Source: Agrypnia vestita
Taxonomy: Eukaryota; Arthropoda; Insecta; Trichoptera; Phryganeidae
DNA: 64,000 bases
Assembly: GCA_016648135.1 (NCBI GenBank)
Contig: JADDOH010000284.1
Coordinates: 62,001 to 126,000, forward strand
Reading direction: 5' to 3'
Of the stretch, positions 34,137-44,877 are shown in pieces. Position 1 is the first letter of the stretch. Each line of letters begins with the position of its first letter. The position numbers were made by a program, and so were the translations under genes. The notes under the pieces are model-generated. The model searched no databases and was not told the DNA's origin. It was given only the letters and a program-made list of their open reading frames with translations.

Positions 34137-36289
34137 ATATATATTATTAATTAAAAAAATAAATAAAATTAAATATATATAGCGAGGTAGGTAGTAGCCG
34201 AGAGGCTTGCTAAATTTTATCCTACATTTATATGTATTAGTAGTAAAGTGTTTTTCCTATTAAGGAAAAACTGTAGAATCAATTGATGGTCAGTAAAATG
34301 TGGGCATCCTACATACGGAGGCAAAGGCAGCAATGTCCAAAAAGCTAAAAAAATGTTTTGAATGCTCACACCGAGGATTGCTAATTTAGAGTGTACTAAA
34401 TTCTAGATTTAACCGGTCGGATGCCGCGCAATTTCATGCACGATTGCTGTTTTTTAGACACTTTTTGAGATGGTTTTATTAAGGTAAAAATCAACAATAA
34501 ATCACTAAGAAGTCGCACTTTCTGGTTTCACGATTTGCACACTTCAATAATTTCTTGTATTCCAATAATTACTTGCACAATAATAACTTATTAATTAATT
34601 AATTAATTATGAAAATAAGCAACGAGATTTACTGTCAGAAATGTACGCACATGTTTATCGAATAAAACCATGAAAGCAATAACAGTAAAGATATTGTATT
34701 TCAATATTTTCGTTCTAAATATATCAAAGAATATAAAAATACTTAAATTTAACACTTTTTTTTATTTAAAAATAACAGATAAATAACATAATTAATGCGC
34801 AGTTCGAAGATGACATGTGGAATGATTTTTTGTCCGGTTTGCGCGACAAATGAGGTTAGGTACTTGACAAATAGAACTCGTTCGTTCATTAAAAAACTTG
34901 AGATATAACCAATGATAAGCTTTAAAAATCCATAAACGCAGGTAAAATAGGCCGAATTCGCATACGTGTCTAGAAAGCGCAGATCCGCACTCTGCGACCC
35001 GACCGGTTCCTATTCCTACCTAAACCAAGTTTCCTATAAATGTATAGACTATGTTGCCTATAAAATCTCGAATTCAGTAGGTACATACATTATAGAGTAG
35101 TAATCCTCGATATGGATGGTCCATAAACTACGTGGTTCTGATCGAGGTGGGGGGGGGCCGTGGTTTGCAACGCTGGGCTACGTGAAGAGGGGGGGGGGGG
35201 TCAGAGTCGAGCTACGTAATTCTCTCACTCATTTTATTTGGCACAATTAAAAAGGTACAGAATGTGCGATCTACAAATCTGCACCAATAAATGGTAGCGA
35301 TGCATCTTCACGTGTGCAGCAAGTTTTTACTTATAAAAAATATTTTAAAAAGTGTTAGCTTGCACATGGGACTACCCGCAGCGGTGAAAAAATTATATTA
35401 ATTCTGTTCCGTCAAAGCGGACTTCAGTAATGACGCTATACAATAAATGTTTTTCCAGCGAGTTTTCAAAAGATAAAATTCAAAATGATGTCAATGAGAT
35501 ATGGAGGATCAGTACGTACCTGCTGACCTTCATTTAATTTGAATTGGTAAATAAAACATTTGAATTTGCGTGAAAATTCTTTGATAAACAAACAACTGAC
35601 AATCGACCTATTGTGAAAATTATGTTTTAATAATTATATACCGATGAATGGTATTTAATAATTTTGGTGAAATAATAGCTTTAAATGTTGTTTCTCTTTT
35701 CATGTATGTACTATTATTATTTTTAAATTTTAATGTCAATGTCAATTTTAATGTTAATGTTCTTTCGTTTAATAATATTTTTTTCTTTCCAGAGCAACTC
35801 AAAACAGCTTTTATTTACACAGACTAACAAATATTTGGGAAACAATATTATATATATAGTACATATAGCATTGTTTTATATATTTAAAAAAATCATTTTT
35901 TGTTTTCGTTAATTATGAAAATGTCTTGTTAATTTTATACCCAATAATTTAATAGTAATTGGTAAGTGAAAATAGTACAAAATGTCTTCTGGAATTAACA
36001 GGAAAAAACTACGTTCCACTCTCGGTCGAAGCAAAAGCCACGTTAGGTCTACGTGAGGGGAGGGGAGGGGTTCAAAAGAGTTCAAAATGGAACCATGTAG
36101 TAACTGCATTAATGTTTTTGGACATTGCTTTTATTCCCCACATAGTGTACATTCCGACACTGCAATATTGAAAATTTTAATAAAATTACTATGACACGCC
36201 AAAGGTGGCGCGAAGTTCACACGCCTAAACGAGTTCAGTGATGGTTAAACCATTATTTTAACCGGTTAAAAAAAATCGCGTCGATTTTA
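34137..36289. other. Unassigned sequence with homopolymer G tracts
   Basis: 35100-35210 reads CCATAAACTACGTGG followed by two long G runs; a similar CTACGTGAGGGGAGGGG word is at 36049-36069. This resembles a known style of short dispersed insect repeat, but I cannot bound it. Otherwise AT-rich and without a gene. Confidence 0.4.
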
Positions 36290-36675
36290 AAAACGCCACT
36301 TTTCCGAGTCCGGTGCGGCCCTGTCCGGTCGCGGCTCGAAAATAATGTAATTCAGAGCGGCGCGAGCGAGACGGGCGGCGGCGGCGCGGGAGCGAGCGGG
36401 AAGGCAGACGGCCGGAATGGAATTGGAAAACTCTCCGGGGAATCAGAGGGCGATGAGTGCTGCGCGAGCGGGCCGATGCGGGGGAGCGAGACGGCCGCGT
36501 AATGATTTCTCCGAGGGCTGCGGTTATCGAAATCGTGAGACCGCGCACGGAGCGACGCGAGACGTGGTGGGGGGCAGTGTCGTCCGCGAATCATCATCGT
36601 CGTCATGTCTGGGGATGATTTTTGAGTTACCGGCCGTCGGGTGCGGCTGACATTTCGGCCGCGCGCAGCCGCCCG
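36290..36675. other. GC-rich island
   Basis: About 400 bases rich in CpG (for example GGCGGCGGCGGCGCGGG near 36371) in an AT-rich background. Long ORFs on both strands (36258-36886) come from the scarcity of TAA/TAG in such DNA and resemble no protein. It could be a regulatory island or a first-exon relic. It ends where the RTE fragment begins. Confidence 0.5.
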
Positions 36676-37230
36676 AATTGGACAAAGAGAAACAAACAGC
36701 GGAGTTGCCAAGACGAGAATGAGCTGGGCTGCTTTTGGCAAACTCAAACATATCTTCGACAACAAAGAGATCCCAATCAGCCCAAAAAGAAAAGCCTTTG
36801 AATCGTGCATACTGCTCGTGATGACGTGTGGAGTGGAGAAGACGGCCCTTACAAAGAAAAGTGAAGAAAAGCTCAAATACACGCAACGATCCGTGGAGAG
36901 ATCCGTGCTTGGAGTGAGCCTAAGAGATGACGAATGACGAAATTAGGCTTAGAATTAGAGTAGTGGATATCGTGGATCGTGTAGCGAAGCTAAAATGGCA
37001 ATGGGCAGGACATGTTGCAAGGCAGGATGCTACAAGATGGCCTACCAGAGTTGGAGACCTTTGGAGAATAAAAGAGGCATCGGAAGACCTCAAAGGAGAC
37101 GGGCCGATGATATTGTCGCTGTGGGGGGAAAGAATTGGCTACAATTGGCCAACAATAGGGAAGAATGGAAAAATAAGGAAGAGGCCTATATCCAGCAGTG
37201 GAAAGACGAAGGCTGATGAAGAAGAAGAAG
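36676..37230 (+). pseudogene. RTE-type LINE 3' coding remnant, copy 1
   Basis: In shifting frames: MSWAAFGKLKHIFDN, ISPKRKAFESCILLVMTCG, VEKTALTKKSEEKL, then VDRVAKLKWQWAGHVARQ, GIGRPQRRRADDIVAVGGKN and YIQQWKDEG followed by a stop. The AKLKWQWAGHVARQ block and QQWKDEG end are the signature of RTE-clade LINEs abundant in moths. A GAAGAAGAAG tail follows. Frameshifts are near 36926, 36990 and 37200. The DNA continues as the same composite repeat at 37851 after a LINE B insertion. Confidence 0.85.
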
Positions 37231-37850
37231 TACGGGCATTATCCTTGGCTTTACCCAACCGAGTTTCTCCAGGGTATGCTTGGCTACAATAGTTTAGAGA
37301 CTAGAAGGAATGTGTATTTGATTACACATTTTTATCGATTGTTGCGCGGTATGATCGACAATACTGAAATTATGCGGAGCATTGGTTTGTATGTTCCTGA
37401 TAATTACCTTAGACATCGTCAGCATAGATTGTTTCACATTCCAATATACAGGACCAACCTGCCGATGGTTATGCCTGTTGGAAAAGCTACAGCTATGCTG
37501 AACAAGATCGCTTTGGATATTGATATATTCCATGTGTCTGACGGGGTTTTCCGAAGCAGGATTCTCCTACACCTTTGACCAGATTGTACAGGACACTTTT
37601 AATTGTTTAATAATTGTTTAATAATAAATTAGTATTTTAATACACAATATGTATATGTGTGTGTATGTATGTATGTATATGTATATGTGTATGTATGTAT
37701 ACATATGTGTTTATGTACCTATTTGTGTATATGGATGTATATGTATATTTTTAGATGTAAGTTAATAATATGTATGCATTGAACATAATGTTTGTAATGT
37801 ACATATTATGTAATAAATAAAAATTGAAATTGAAATTGAAAATTGAAATT
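37231..37850 (+). mobile_element. LINE family B 3' end (Jockey/CR1 type), inserted in the RTE repeat
   Basis: The frame from 37231 reads through SLETRRNVYLITHFYRLLRG, IGLYVPDNYLRHRQHRLFHI and VFRSRILLHL to a stop at 37578. The 3' UTR has TATG-rich simple sequence (37650-37745), AATAAA and a tail of AATTG units. It is 5'-truncated. The 40.3 kb copy of the host repeat lacks this segment (GAAGAAGAAG joins ATCAGCCACC directly), which fixes its limits. 52945-53570 is nearly identical. Confidence 0.9.
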
Positions 37851-38340
37851 GATGATCAGCCACCACGATGGAGTAAAGAATGAGCACTTTAGGGAAGAAT
37901 GCCAAGCTGACCTTAGCATAGTTAACAGAATCAAAAAATGATCGCCCAGATGGTTTGGGCACTAATTGATAATTCCGGCGATTTCGTTCACATCCTCATC
38001 ACTAGGGAATGCAATCCCGATCCCGCGAGATCTCGAGGCATTTTAAGAGAACAATCCCGAACCGAAAAATCGGACGGGATTATCGGGATTGATCGGCATT
38101 TTTTACGTTTTGTATGTTTAATTGTGCGTGTCTATAGAGCTTTTAGTAAGTAACATTCAAATAATGAAAATAGCTTTGAACAATATTTGCTGTACTTTAT
38201 CAACCCAACATAGATATAAAAACTACTACTAACTCTACATTGACTGATTGATGCTTGGAAACACGCCTACAAAAACTTTAGTGCAAATTCGTGATATTCG
38301 GCGAATACGAACATTCGTATTCGTAAAATTGCGTAAAACG
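37851..38340 (+). repeat. Composite repeat, downstream part (copy 1)
   Basis: ATCAGCCACCACGATGG through AATCAAAAAATGATCGCC and the AATCCCGA-rich block matches 40352-40735; the part after ATATAAAAACTACTAC continues at 41472 in copy 2. AATCCCGA and its complement occur repeatedly at 37999-38095. Confidence 0.8.
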
Positions 38341-38341
38341 A

Positions 38342-39425
38342 AACAAATTTGTATATTTATTTTTTATTTATTTATTTATTTAAAAATCCTTGTTTACAAA
38401 TAAGATACTTAATACTAATTTAACAATAGAACATAAGATAAAACATAAGATAATTTACACATTTTTTTGTTTTGTTTAATTTGTGGATTATGTTACTCTA
38501 CTAGGCTACGCCTGTCCCAGAGTGGCGTTATAGCACACAATTATAATATTTTTTCGAGTTCGTCAGTAGTATTTATTTTCATAAGGTAGTTATTATGTAT
38601 CTACAGAGTATCAAGTGGAATGTTAGTGAAAGTTGAGTTAGTCATAAGTCCAAGTGTAAATATGTGTAGAATAATTGTTTAATGTAAAAAGGTTAAAGTT
38701 TTGTTTAAGATTATTTTTTTATTTTCCTTAATTAATTAATTAATTTATATAGGTATATATTTTTATTTAAAGACATTATTACGCAATTACAGTAAGTAAA
38801 TTTTCAGTTGCTGTTCTACCTTTGGAGGTAAGCCAGTTGTTTGCTAAAGCTTTTATTTTATTAATTGAGTATATTCTGATTTCCGGGAAGTCTGTTTTAA
38901 ATATGTTAAATATTTTAGGCCCTATATATGAGTAATTTTTCTGTCCATGTGTTGTCCTAGTTTTTGGTATTTCGTCAAGGTTTCGTAATGCTTGTCTAGT
39001 ATTATGTGAATGCGAGTTACTGGTTGCTGTTAGGTGGTTTGTGTTTTTAATGTAGAAGATGAGGGTAGACTTAACGAACAGCTGTCTAACGTCCAGTACA
39101 TTAAATTCTCTGAATAGTCTGTCTGATTGGTATGTGAATGGTTTCTTATTAATGACTCGGAGCAAGGTTTATTGTGCCGTTATAGCTGGTTTTAATGTGG
39201 TTTTGTAAGTACCTCCCCAACTTGGAATCGCATAGTTCAAAAATGACTGGGCAAGAGCATAATAGATAGTTTTGAGTTGCTGTTTATTAAAAATATTACG
39301 TATGGATTTAAAAAGGTAAATGAGTTTTAAAAGTTTTCCCGATAATAGTTCAATGTGAAGTTTCCAGTTTAGGTGCCTGTCTATTATGATTCCCAAGTAT
39401 TTCACACTATCTGCATTTTCCATAT
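38342..39425 (-). pseudogene. LINE family C 3' end, minus strand
   Basis: Minus-strand frame 39423-39169: VKYLGIIIDRHLNWKLHI, LKTIYYALAQSFLNYAIPSW, an RT thumb of Jockey/CR1 type. One in-frame stop separates it from 39165-38779: YQSDRLFREFNVLDVRQLF...NWLTSKGRTATENLL. The 3' UTR contains GGCTACGCCTGTCCCAG (complement) and ends in repeated AAATA. Homologous ends lie at 42450-43165 and 46150-46400. Confidence 0.85.
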
Positions 39426-39744
39426 ATTCAGAATTATCGCATAATTCAGGTTTTTACACAAGGTTCTAGTATTGTCGAGCAGGTACTTGAGACTTGAGCC
39501 GGTATCGCTCTGGGCCGCGGGCTCGATATGAAAACGAGGCAATTAAAGCGAGAACAAAGATGGCGACCGGCGCGCACTACAATACATATTAAACGTCGGC
39601 TTGACGAACGGCTCCATCCATCATACTCCGGCCGCCATAATAATTAATCTTGCGGGCGTCTCCTCGCGGAGCCGGGGCGCATTCATACTCCGCTGCAAGT
39701 CCGCCATTTTAAATGGTCGTCAGCCGCCACTGCTATTTCAATAT
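39426..39744. other. GC-richer segment
   Basis: Contains ACAAAGATGGCGACCGG (GCCATCTT on the complement) and CpG-rich DNA. No gene recognised; the ORF at 39601-39885 runs from this segment into the RTE fragment. Confidence 0.4.
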
Positions 39745-40351
39745 TATTATCCAGAGAACAAAGTCATCGCTATCAATGGTAATAATATTGAAATAGTGGA
39801 TGAATATATATACCTAGGACACGAGATAAAAATGAACAAAGAGAACCAAACAGCAGAATTGCCGAGACGAATAGGAATGAGCTGAGCTCCTTTTTTCATA
39901 CTCAAACATACTACGAGAACGAAGAGATCCCAATTAGCCTAAAAAGAAAACCCTTTGAATCAAGCATACTGCCAGTGATGACGTATGGAGCGGAGACTAT
40001 GGCCCTTACAAAGAAAAGTGTAGAAAAGCTCAAATGCACGCAACGATCCATGGAGAGATCCAAGCTTGGAGTAAGCCTAAGAGAATTAGAAACGACTTAG
40101 GCGCAGAACTAGAGTAGTGGATATCATGGATCAAGACAGGATACTACAAGATGGCCTCCCAGAGTTCTGGAATGGAGACCTTGGGAAAATAAAAGAGGCA
40201 TCGGAAGACCTCAAAAGAGATGGGCCGATGATATTGTCGCTGTGGGGGGAAAGAAATGGCTACAATTAGCCAACAACAGGGAAGAATGGAAAAATAAGGA
40301 AGAGGCCTATATCCAGCAGTGGAAAGACGAAGGCTGATGAAGAAGAAGAAG
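39745..40351 (+). pseudogene. RTE-type LINE 3' coding remnant, copy 2
   Basis: Starts further 5' than copy 1: ENKVIAINGNNIEIVDEYIY then LGHEIKMNKENQTAELPRR (39751-39874). Then the same blocks as copy 1, eroded by stops and indels, ending QQWKDEG and GATGAAGAAGAAGAAG. Confidence 0.85.
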
Positions 40352-40740
40352 ATCAGCCACCACGATGGAGTAAAGAATGAGCACTTTAGGAAAGAATGCC
40401 AAGCTGACCTTAGCATAGTTAATAGAATCAAAAAATGATCGCCCAGATGGTTTGGGCACTAATTGATAATTCCGGTGATTTCGTTCACATCCTCATCACT
40501 AGGGAATGCAATCCCGATCCCGCGAGATCTCGAGGCATTTTACGAGAACAATCCCGAACCGAAAAATCGAACGGGATTATCGGGATTGATCAGCATTTCT
40601 TATGTTTTGTATGTTTAATTAAGTATGTACACAGAGCTTTTAGTAAGTACTTAAAAAATATGTTCATATCACAATCAAATAATGAAAATTGCTTTGAATA
40701 ATGTCTGCTGTATTTTATCAACCTAACATAGTAATAAAAA
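40352..40740 (+). repeat. Composite repeat, downstream part (copy 2)
   Basis: Close match to 37851-38230. Here it joins the RTE tail without interruption, so it serves as the empty site for the LINE B insertion. Continues at 41471 after the next element. Confidence 0.85.
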
Positions 40741-41470
40741 AGTAACCCATAAAAACCAAGCTTTTATTATACTCCCTTTCTTTGTAAAATATAACAACAA
40801 TTAAAGACGAATTAAAACATAAACACTAAACTTACAGTAATTTAATATATTTCTAAAATGTCAGATGTTTTGAGCTTTGATAAGACACTTCATGCTTTGA
40901 AGATTAAATTCTAAAAACATTTCTTAGTCAATTTAGATTTTCGACATTCGTAGTGAAGTACCTATTATGTATACCGACGGAGTAATTCAAATTTAGAAAA
41001 TATTCGCGACGTTATCGGGCCGCTAAGCTACTAATCAAACTTTTCTAATGATTCCAATTTGAAAAAAAAAAAAAAATTCTATAAATCAGAAATTATACTA
41101 TAGCTTAGAGTAGCTTGTTGGTCTTGTGGTTAGGATACTCGCCTCGTGATCCAAAGGTCGCGGGTTCGAATCTCAGCCCAGACTAGCAAGTTAGCCCTAT
41201 TTTCATAGCACAAGCGTTTAGCTTAGTTTGAAAATAGTAAGAATATTGATGTGACATGTATTCCGTGTTCGCATCTCTATTTAAAAATATAAAAAATAAA
41301 AAAAATAAAAATAAAAATTTGATAGATCTTTTTGATCGTCGCCACGAGCCTACTTGCTAGGATCACGCTTACTCGATTGGATCACGGGGAAAGGGTTAAA
41401 AATTGATTCAAAGTTTTTTCACCCGGCAAGCCGGCATGCAAGCAGACGCCACGAGTTAAAAGAAAAGAAG
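40741..41470 (+). mobile_element. ACTCCCTTT-family element, full copy with TAAAAA duplication
   Basis: AGTAACCCATAAAAACC at the left and CGCCACGAGTTAAAAG...GAAG at the right. It interrupts the composite repeat, whose copy 1 reads ATATAAAAACTACTAC without it. TAAAAA is duplicated at 40735-40740 and 41471-41476. A SINE (41101-41318) lies within it. Confidence 0.85.
41101..41318 (+). repeat. tRNA-derived SINE (family 2)
   Basis: GTGGTTAGGATACTCG resembles a tRNA D-arm/A-box region and GGGTTCGAATC (41162-41172) is a B box. A tRNA-unrelated body and an A-rich AAATA tail follow. Copy 1 of the host element at the window start lacks it, confirming insertion. Confidence 0.85.
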
Positions 41471-41760
41471 TAAAAACTACTACTACATTGACTGATTGAC
41501 GCTTGGAAAAACGCCTACAAAAACATTAATGCAATGATTAATAATTAACATTTTATTAAAATTGCCGATTTAAAACTGCAGGGCGTTGTCTTTAATTGCT
41601 ATTCAGCTCTATAAACAAAACAAAAAAAAAGCATTCGGGATCCCGATCCGTAGGGATCCCGCGGGATTGGAAATTATAATCTCGAGGGATCCCGAAAGGG
41701 CAATCCCGACTCGGGATTGCATTCCAAAATGAAAAAAACTCGCAAAAATTAAAAAATCAT
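41471..41760 (+). repeat. Composite repeat, 3' part, with AATCCCGA array
   Basis: AAACTACTACTACATTGACTG matches 38218-38245. GGGATCCCG and AATCCCGA words recur at 41637-41727. Confidence 0.65.
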
Positions 41761-42000
41761 TTTTTTACGCGGTTTATATAATTTTATTTGAGTTGTATCG
41801 ATGCGCGTGAATTTTTCATAATCGATATACGTTACCGTAAAGATACTTCGACATTTTGCAAAAAATAAGTCAAAAATATTGAAAAAAAAATGCAAACTTA
41901 TATATTGCACATCTCCATAACTATTGCTCGAACGTTTTCGACTCGTCATCCAGGTATGAATCCTACTAGCCACGAGACACCTTGTACATTTAGGCCGTAT
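41761..42000 (-). repeat. Copy of the 32.3 kb dispersed repeat
   Basis: AAAAATAAGTCAAAAATATTG and CATCTCCATAACTATTG are colinear with 32705-32770. It ends GAGACACCTTGTACATT, an ACA-GGGTGTC-like terminus on the complement. Confidence 0.55.
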
Positions 42001-42367
42001 CACTTTCGAATGAGAGCCATCTGACGAGATCGCGCATTGCCACGAACTAGCTAGAAGAAGAAGAAGAAGTGGAGTCCAGGGGGGTGCCTACCTGCAGCAT
42101 TTTTTGCAGCGGGAAGGGCCGCCGAAGCCGCCAGTCACGCCGGCCCGACGGGCACAAGGCGGCGTGACGGGGCAGAAAGCGGGCTGAACAGGCGCGAGTT
42201 ATTGATATATTTCATGCGCGATTGTTTCCTTCGAGCGGTCTGACGGACTTGAAATAGAACTAAAAATAGGTTTATTTGACATTTCCATCCCGCACTTGGC
42301 CAGCCACCGAACAATCAGTCGGCTCCGATGAGTTGGAGCGCGGATTTTCCAGGATAACACCAATAAT

Positions 42368-42444
42368 ACACACGCTTGTTAGTGGCACGTGAGCATGCGC
42401 AGTATTCACCTACTTTAGCCCGCGCTTATTAGTGCCATGTGTGT
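42368..42444. repeat. GCTTATTAGTGGCA-family short element
   Basis: ACACACGCTTGTTAGTGGCA on the left and GCGCTTATTAGTGCCATG on the right. Related to the elements at 43166-43822 and 49437-49578. Confidence 0.5.
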
Positions 42445-42449
42445 ACGCG

Positions 42450-43165
42450 TTATTACGAAACCTCGACGAAATACCGAAAACTAAGACAACACATGGACAG
42501 AAAAATTACTCGTACATAGGGCCTAAAATATTTAACATATTTAAAACAGACTTCCCGACAATCGGAATATACTCGATTAATAAAATAAAAGCTTTAGCAA
42601 ACAACTGGCTTACCTCTAAAGGTAGAACAGCAACTGAAAATTTACTTACTGTAATTGCGTAATAATGTCTATAATTAATATAAATTAACTTTGTTTAAAC
42701 CACTTATTTATTGAAAAAAATCAACATGTTTCAAAGCCAATGGCTTCTTCATCCTAATAATAATGTCTATTAATAAAAATACATACCTATATAAATAATT
42801 AATTAATTAAGGAAAATAAAAAATAATCTTAAACAAAACTTTAACCCTTTTTACATTAAACAATATTCTACACATATTTACACTTGGACTTATGACTCCT
42901 CAACTTATCACTAACATTGCACTTGATACTTTGTAGATACATAATTATTACCTTATGAAAACAAATATTATTGACGAATTTAAAAAAATATTATAATTGT
43001 GTTCTATAACGCCACTCTGGGACAGGCGTAGCCTAGCAGAGTGGCATAATCCACAAATCTAACAAAAAAAATTGTGTAATCTTATCTTATATTTTTATTG
43101 TTATATTATTATTAAGTACCTATATATTGAAAACAAGGGTTTTTTGAAATAAATAAATAAAATAA
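42450..43165 (+). mobile_element. LINE family C 3' end, plus strand
   Basis: The frame NLDEIPKTKTTHGQKNYSY...NWLTSKGRTATENLL ends at the stop at 42662. The 3' UTR has GGGACAGGCGTAGCC and ends in AAATAAATAAATAA. Homologous to 38342-39425 (minus). It is 5'-truncated and is interrupted at 42673-42757 by a short insertion with a 13-bp duplication. Confidence 0.9.
42673..42757 (-). mobile_element. 85-bp Penelope-style insertion with 13-bp target duplication
   Basis: TAATAATGTCTAT is at 42660-42672 and again at 42758-42770; the homologous LINE at 38.77 kb has only one copy. On the minus strand the insert reads GGATGA, AG, AAGCC-ATT-GGCTT, TGAAACATGTTGA, T run, TCAATAAATAAG, AAACAAAGTT, ATATTAATT. 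The same 3' end is shared by the 50 kb insertion, so this is a severely 5'-truncated retro-insertion. Confidence 0.85.
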
Positions 43166-43822
43166 AACATTGCTAGTAATAAGCTTGCTCATTAGTGGCA
43201 TGCTCAAAAATCAACCGCCGGTCGATTTATGAGCGTGCTAATGTCATTCACTATGAGAAGGGGTATCTTTTGAGCACGAGCCTGTTCAGGCTTGCTTATT
43301 GCGAGCATGCTTATGTCATTCGCGGCTAGTATCGATTATCAATGCAATCTTTTCAGTCCGCGACAGATGAAACAAATATGGCGCGTTGGGGAGATGATAA
43401 AACATTACTTTTCGTGACTTATTATAGGAATTACGAATGTCTGTGGAATACTCGGTCACCGTTGTGTAAAAATAATATAGCGAGAAATAATGTTCATGAA
43501 ACTTTATTAAAAAGACATAAATGATTCAAATCTTACAATAAAAATTACAAAAACTAAAATCAAAAATATGCGGATGGAAACTCGGCAACTGTTGATTTTT
43601 TGGTTCACTCGAATTTCCTATTTCAGTTTGCAAAGTTTCCATTTTGAACAAGAGCGTCTCTATTCTATGACAAGAGCATGCCACTAATAAGCATGTCTGT
43701 TTGATTGTTAGCTTTGAGCGTGCCTATTTATGAGCATGCTTAAAATAAGCACGCTGATAATGAGCAAATGTGTACAGTTGTAAGGGCACGCTTATTACAC
43801 CACTAATAAGCATGTGTATCTG
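43166..43822. repeat. GCTTATTAGTGGCA-family element, long copy
   Basis: Left part GCTCATTAGTGGCATGCTC; right end CCACTAATAAGCATGTGTA. The motif recurs internally in both orientations (about 43660, 43720, 43755). The middle carries an unrelated ORF of 60 codons with no recognisable domain. Confidence 0.5.
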
Positions 43823-43839
43823 TACCTATAAAGAAAAAA

Positions 43840-44877
43840 TTCACGCGTCGCTGAGATCAAAGATCTCGGTGTTGTCTTCAATGCCAGACTGACTTTCTCA
43901 AGTCACATAAACCAACTAGTTACAATGTGTCGTACGCTTTTAGGCTCCGTAACACACATTTCAAAAGGATTTTCGTGTGAGAAGTGCATCGAGCAAATGT
44001 ACAATTTCATCGTTCGTTCAAAATTGGAATATGAAATGGCAGTGTGGAGCCTCACATCGACATGATCGAGCAGATTCAAAAGAAATTCTCGCGCTACTTA
44101 AACATATGCAGAACGGGAGGGCCTAGTCGGGCAGGGGGTTGAAGTGTTGAGAAATATAGTTGATGCTTCGAACCTGCTAGAGAATTATGCCCTGTTTGTA
44201 CCAATTATTTGCGAAATCGAGGTCCCATGTCCCAAAATGCACAACGGACGTAACGAATAAGCGCGATGAACCGAGCGATCGTGTATTTAATGATAGCCTT
44301 GAAAGCATGAAGCGGAGGATCGCCTCCATGTAGGTACTCGCTCCAAGTTACAACTTGCATTGTAAATGGAGCAATCTGTAATGAAATTTTAAAAAAAGTC
44401 CTTCGTCTTCCAGGACCTCTCCCGATCGCAATTTAGCCTCGACTGACGGGACGCGGGATCTTCCCTGGATATCTCCAAAAACGTGGAGAAAACGCTGACT
44501 TAATCACCATATGCAAAACATTAAACGGCCACACTGATGTGCCTTCGTTACTGGGACAAATAAAATTCAATATCCCTTCCCGTAGACTCAGAAATAATGA
44601 AGTGTTGTTCCTTAGCCACCATAGAACCAATTATGGATTCCATGCTCCCATGTCACGGTTATGTCGTCTTATAAATTCAAGACAGGATCTGGACTTCTCT
44701 GGTGTAATTCTGTCCAGATTCAAACAATCTCTGATTAGATAGTCCATCTTGTTAGTACTTCATTTGTCCATGATTTCCTTTAAATTACACTACAACTATA
44801 ATTCTCTTTATTTCATGTTTCATTTTATGTAATATATATTGTTGGACTATGTCCGTTAATTTCAATAAATGCATCTC
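43840..44877 (+). pseudogene. LINE 3' end (family D)
   Basis: EIKDLGVVFNARLTFSSHIN at about 43854 and then ...KCIEQMYNFIVRSKLEYEMA is the RT thumb of a Jockey/CR1-type LINE. After stops and frame changes, a clean C-terminal frame GQIKFNIPSRRLRNNEVLFL...VILSRFKQSLIR ends at 44742. A short 3' UTR ends ATTTCAATAAATG. Confidence 0.75.

Noticed and set aside
36258..36886. Long overlapping ORFs (up to 176 codons) on both strands
   Set aside because: They lie in a CpG-rich island where stop codons are rare, overlap in several frames, and the products are low-complexity Arg/Pro/Ser-rich sequence without domains.
37650..37745. A CRISPR-like or satellite array
   Set aside because: It is a TATG-type microsatellite within the 3' UTR of LINE family B, present also at 53350-53450.
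41101..41175. A functional tRNA gene
   Set aside because: A and B boxes are present but no proper acceptor stem was evident, and the sequence continues into a SINE body with an A-rich tail.
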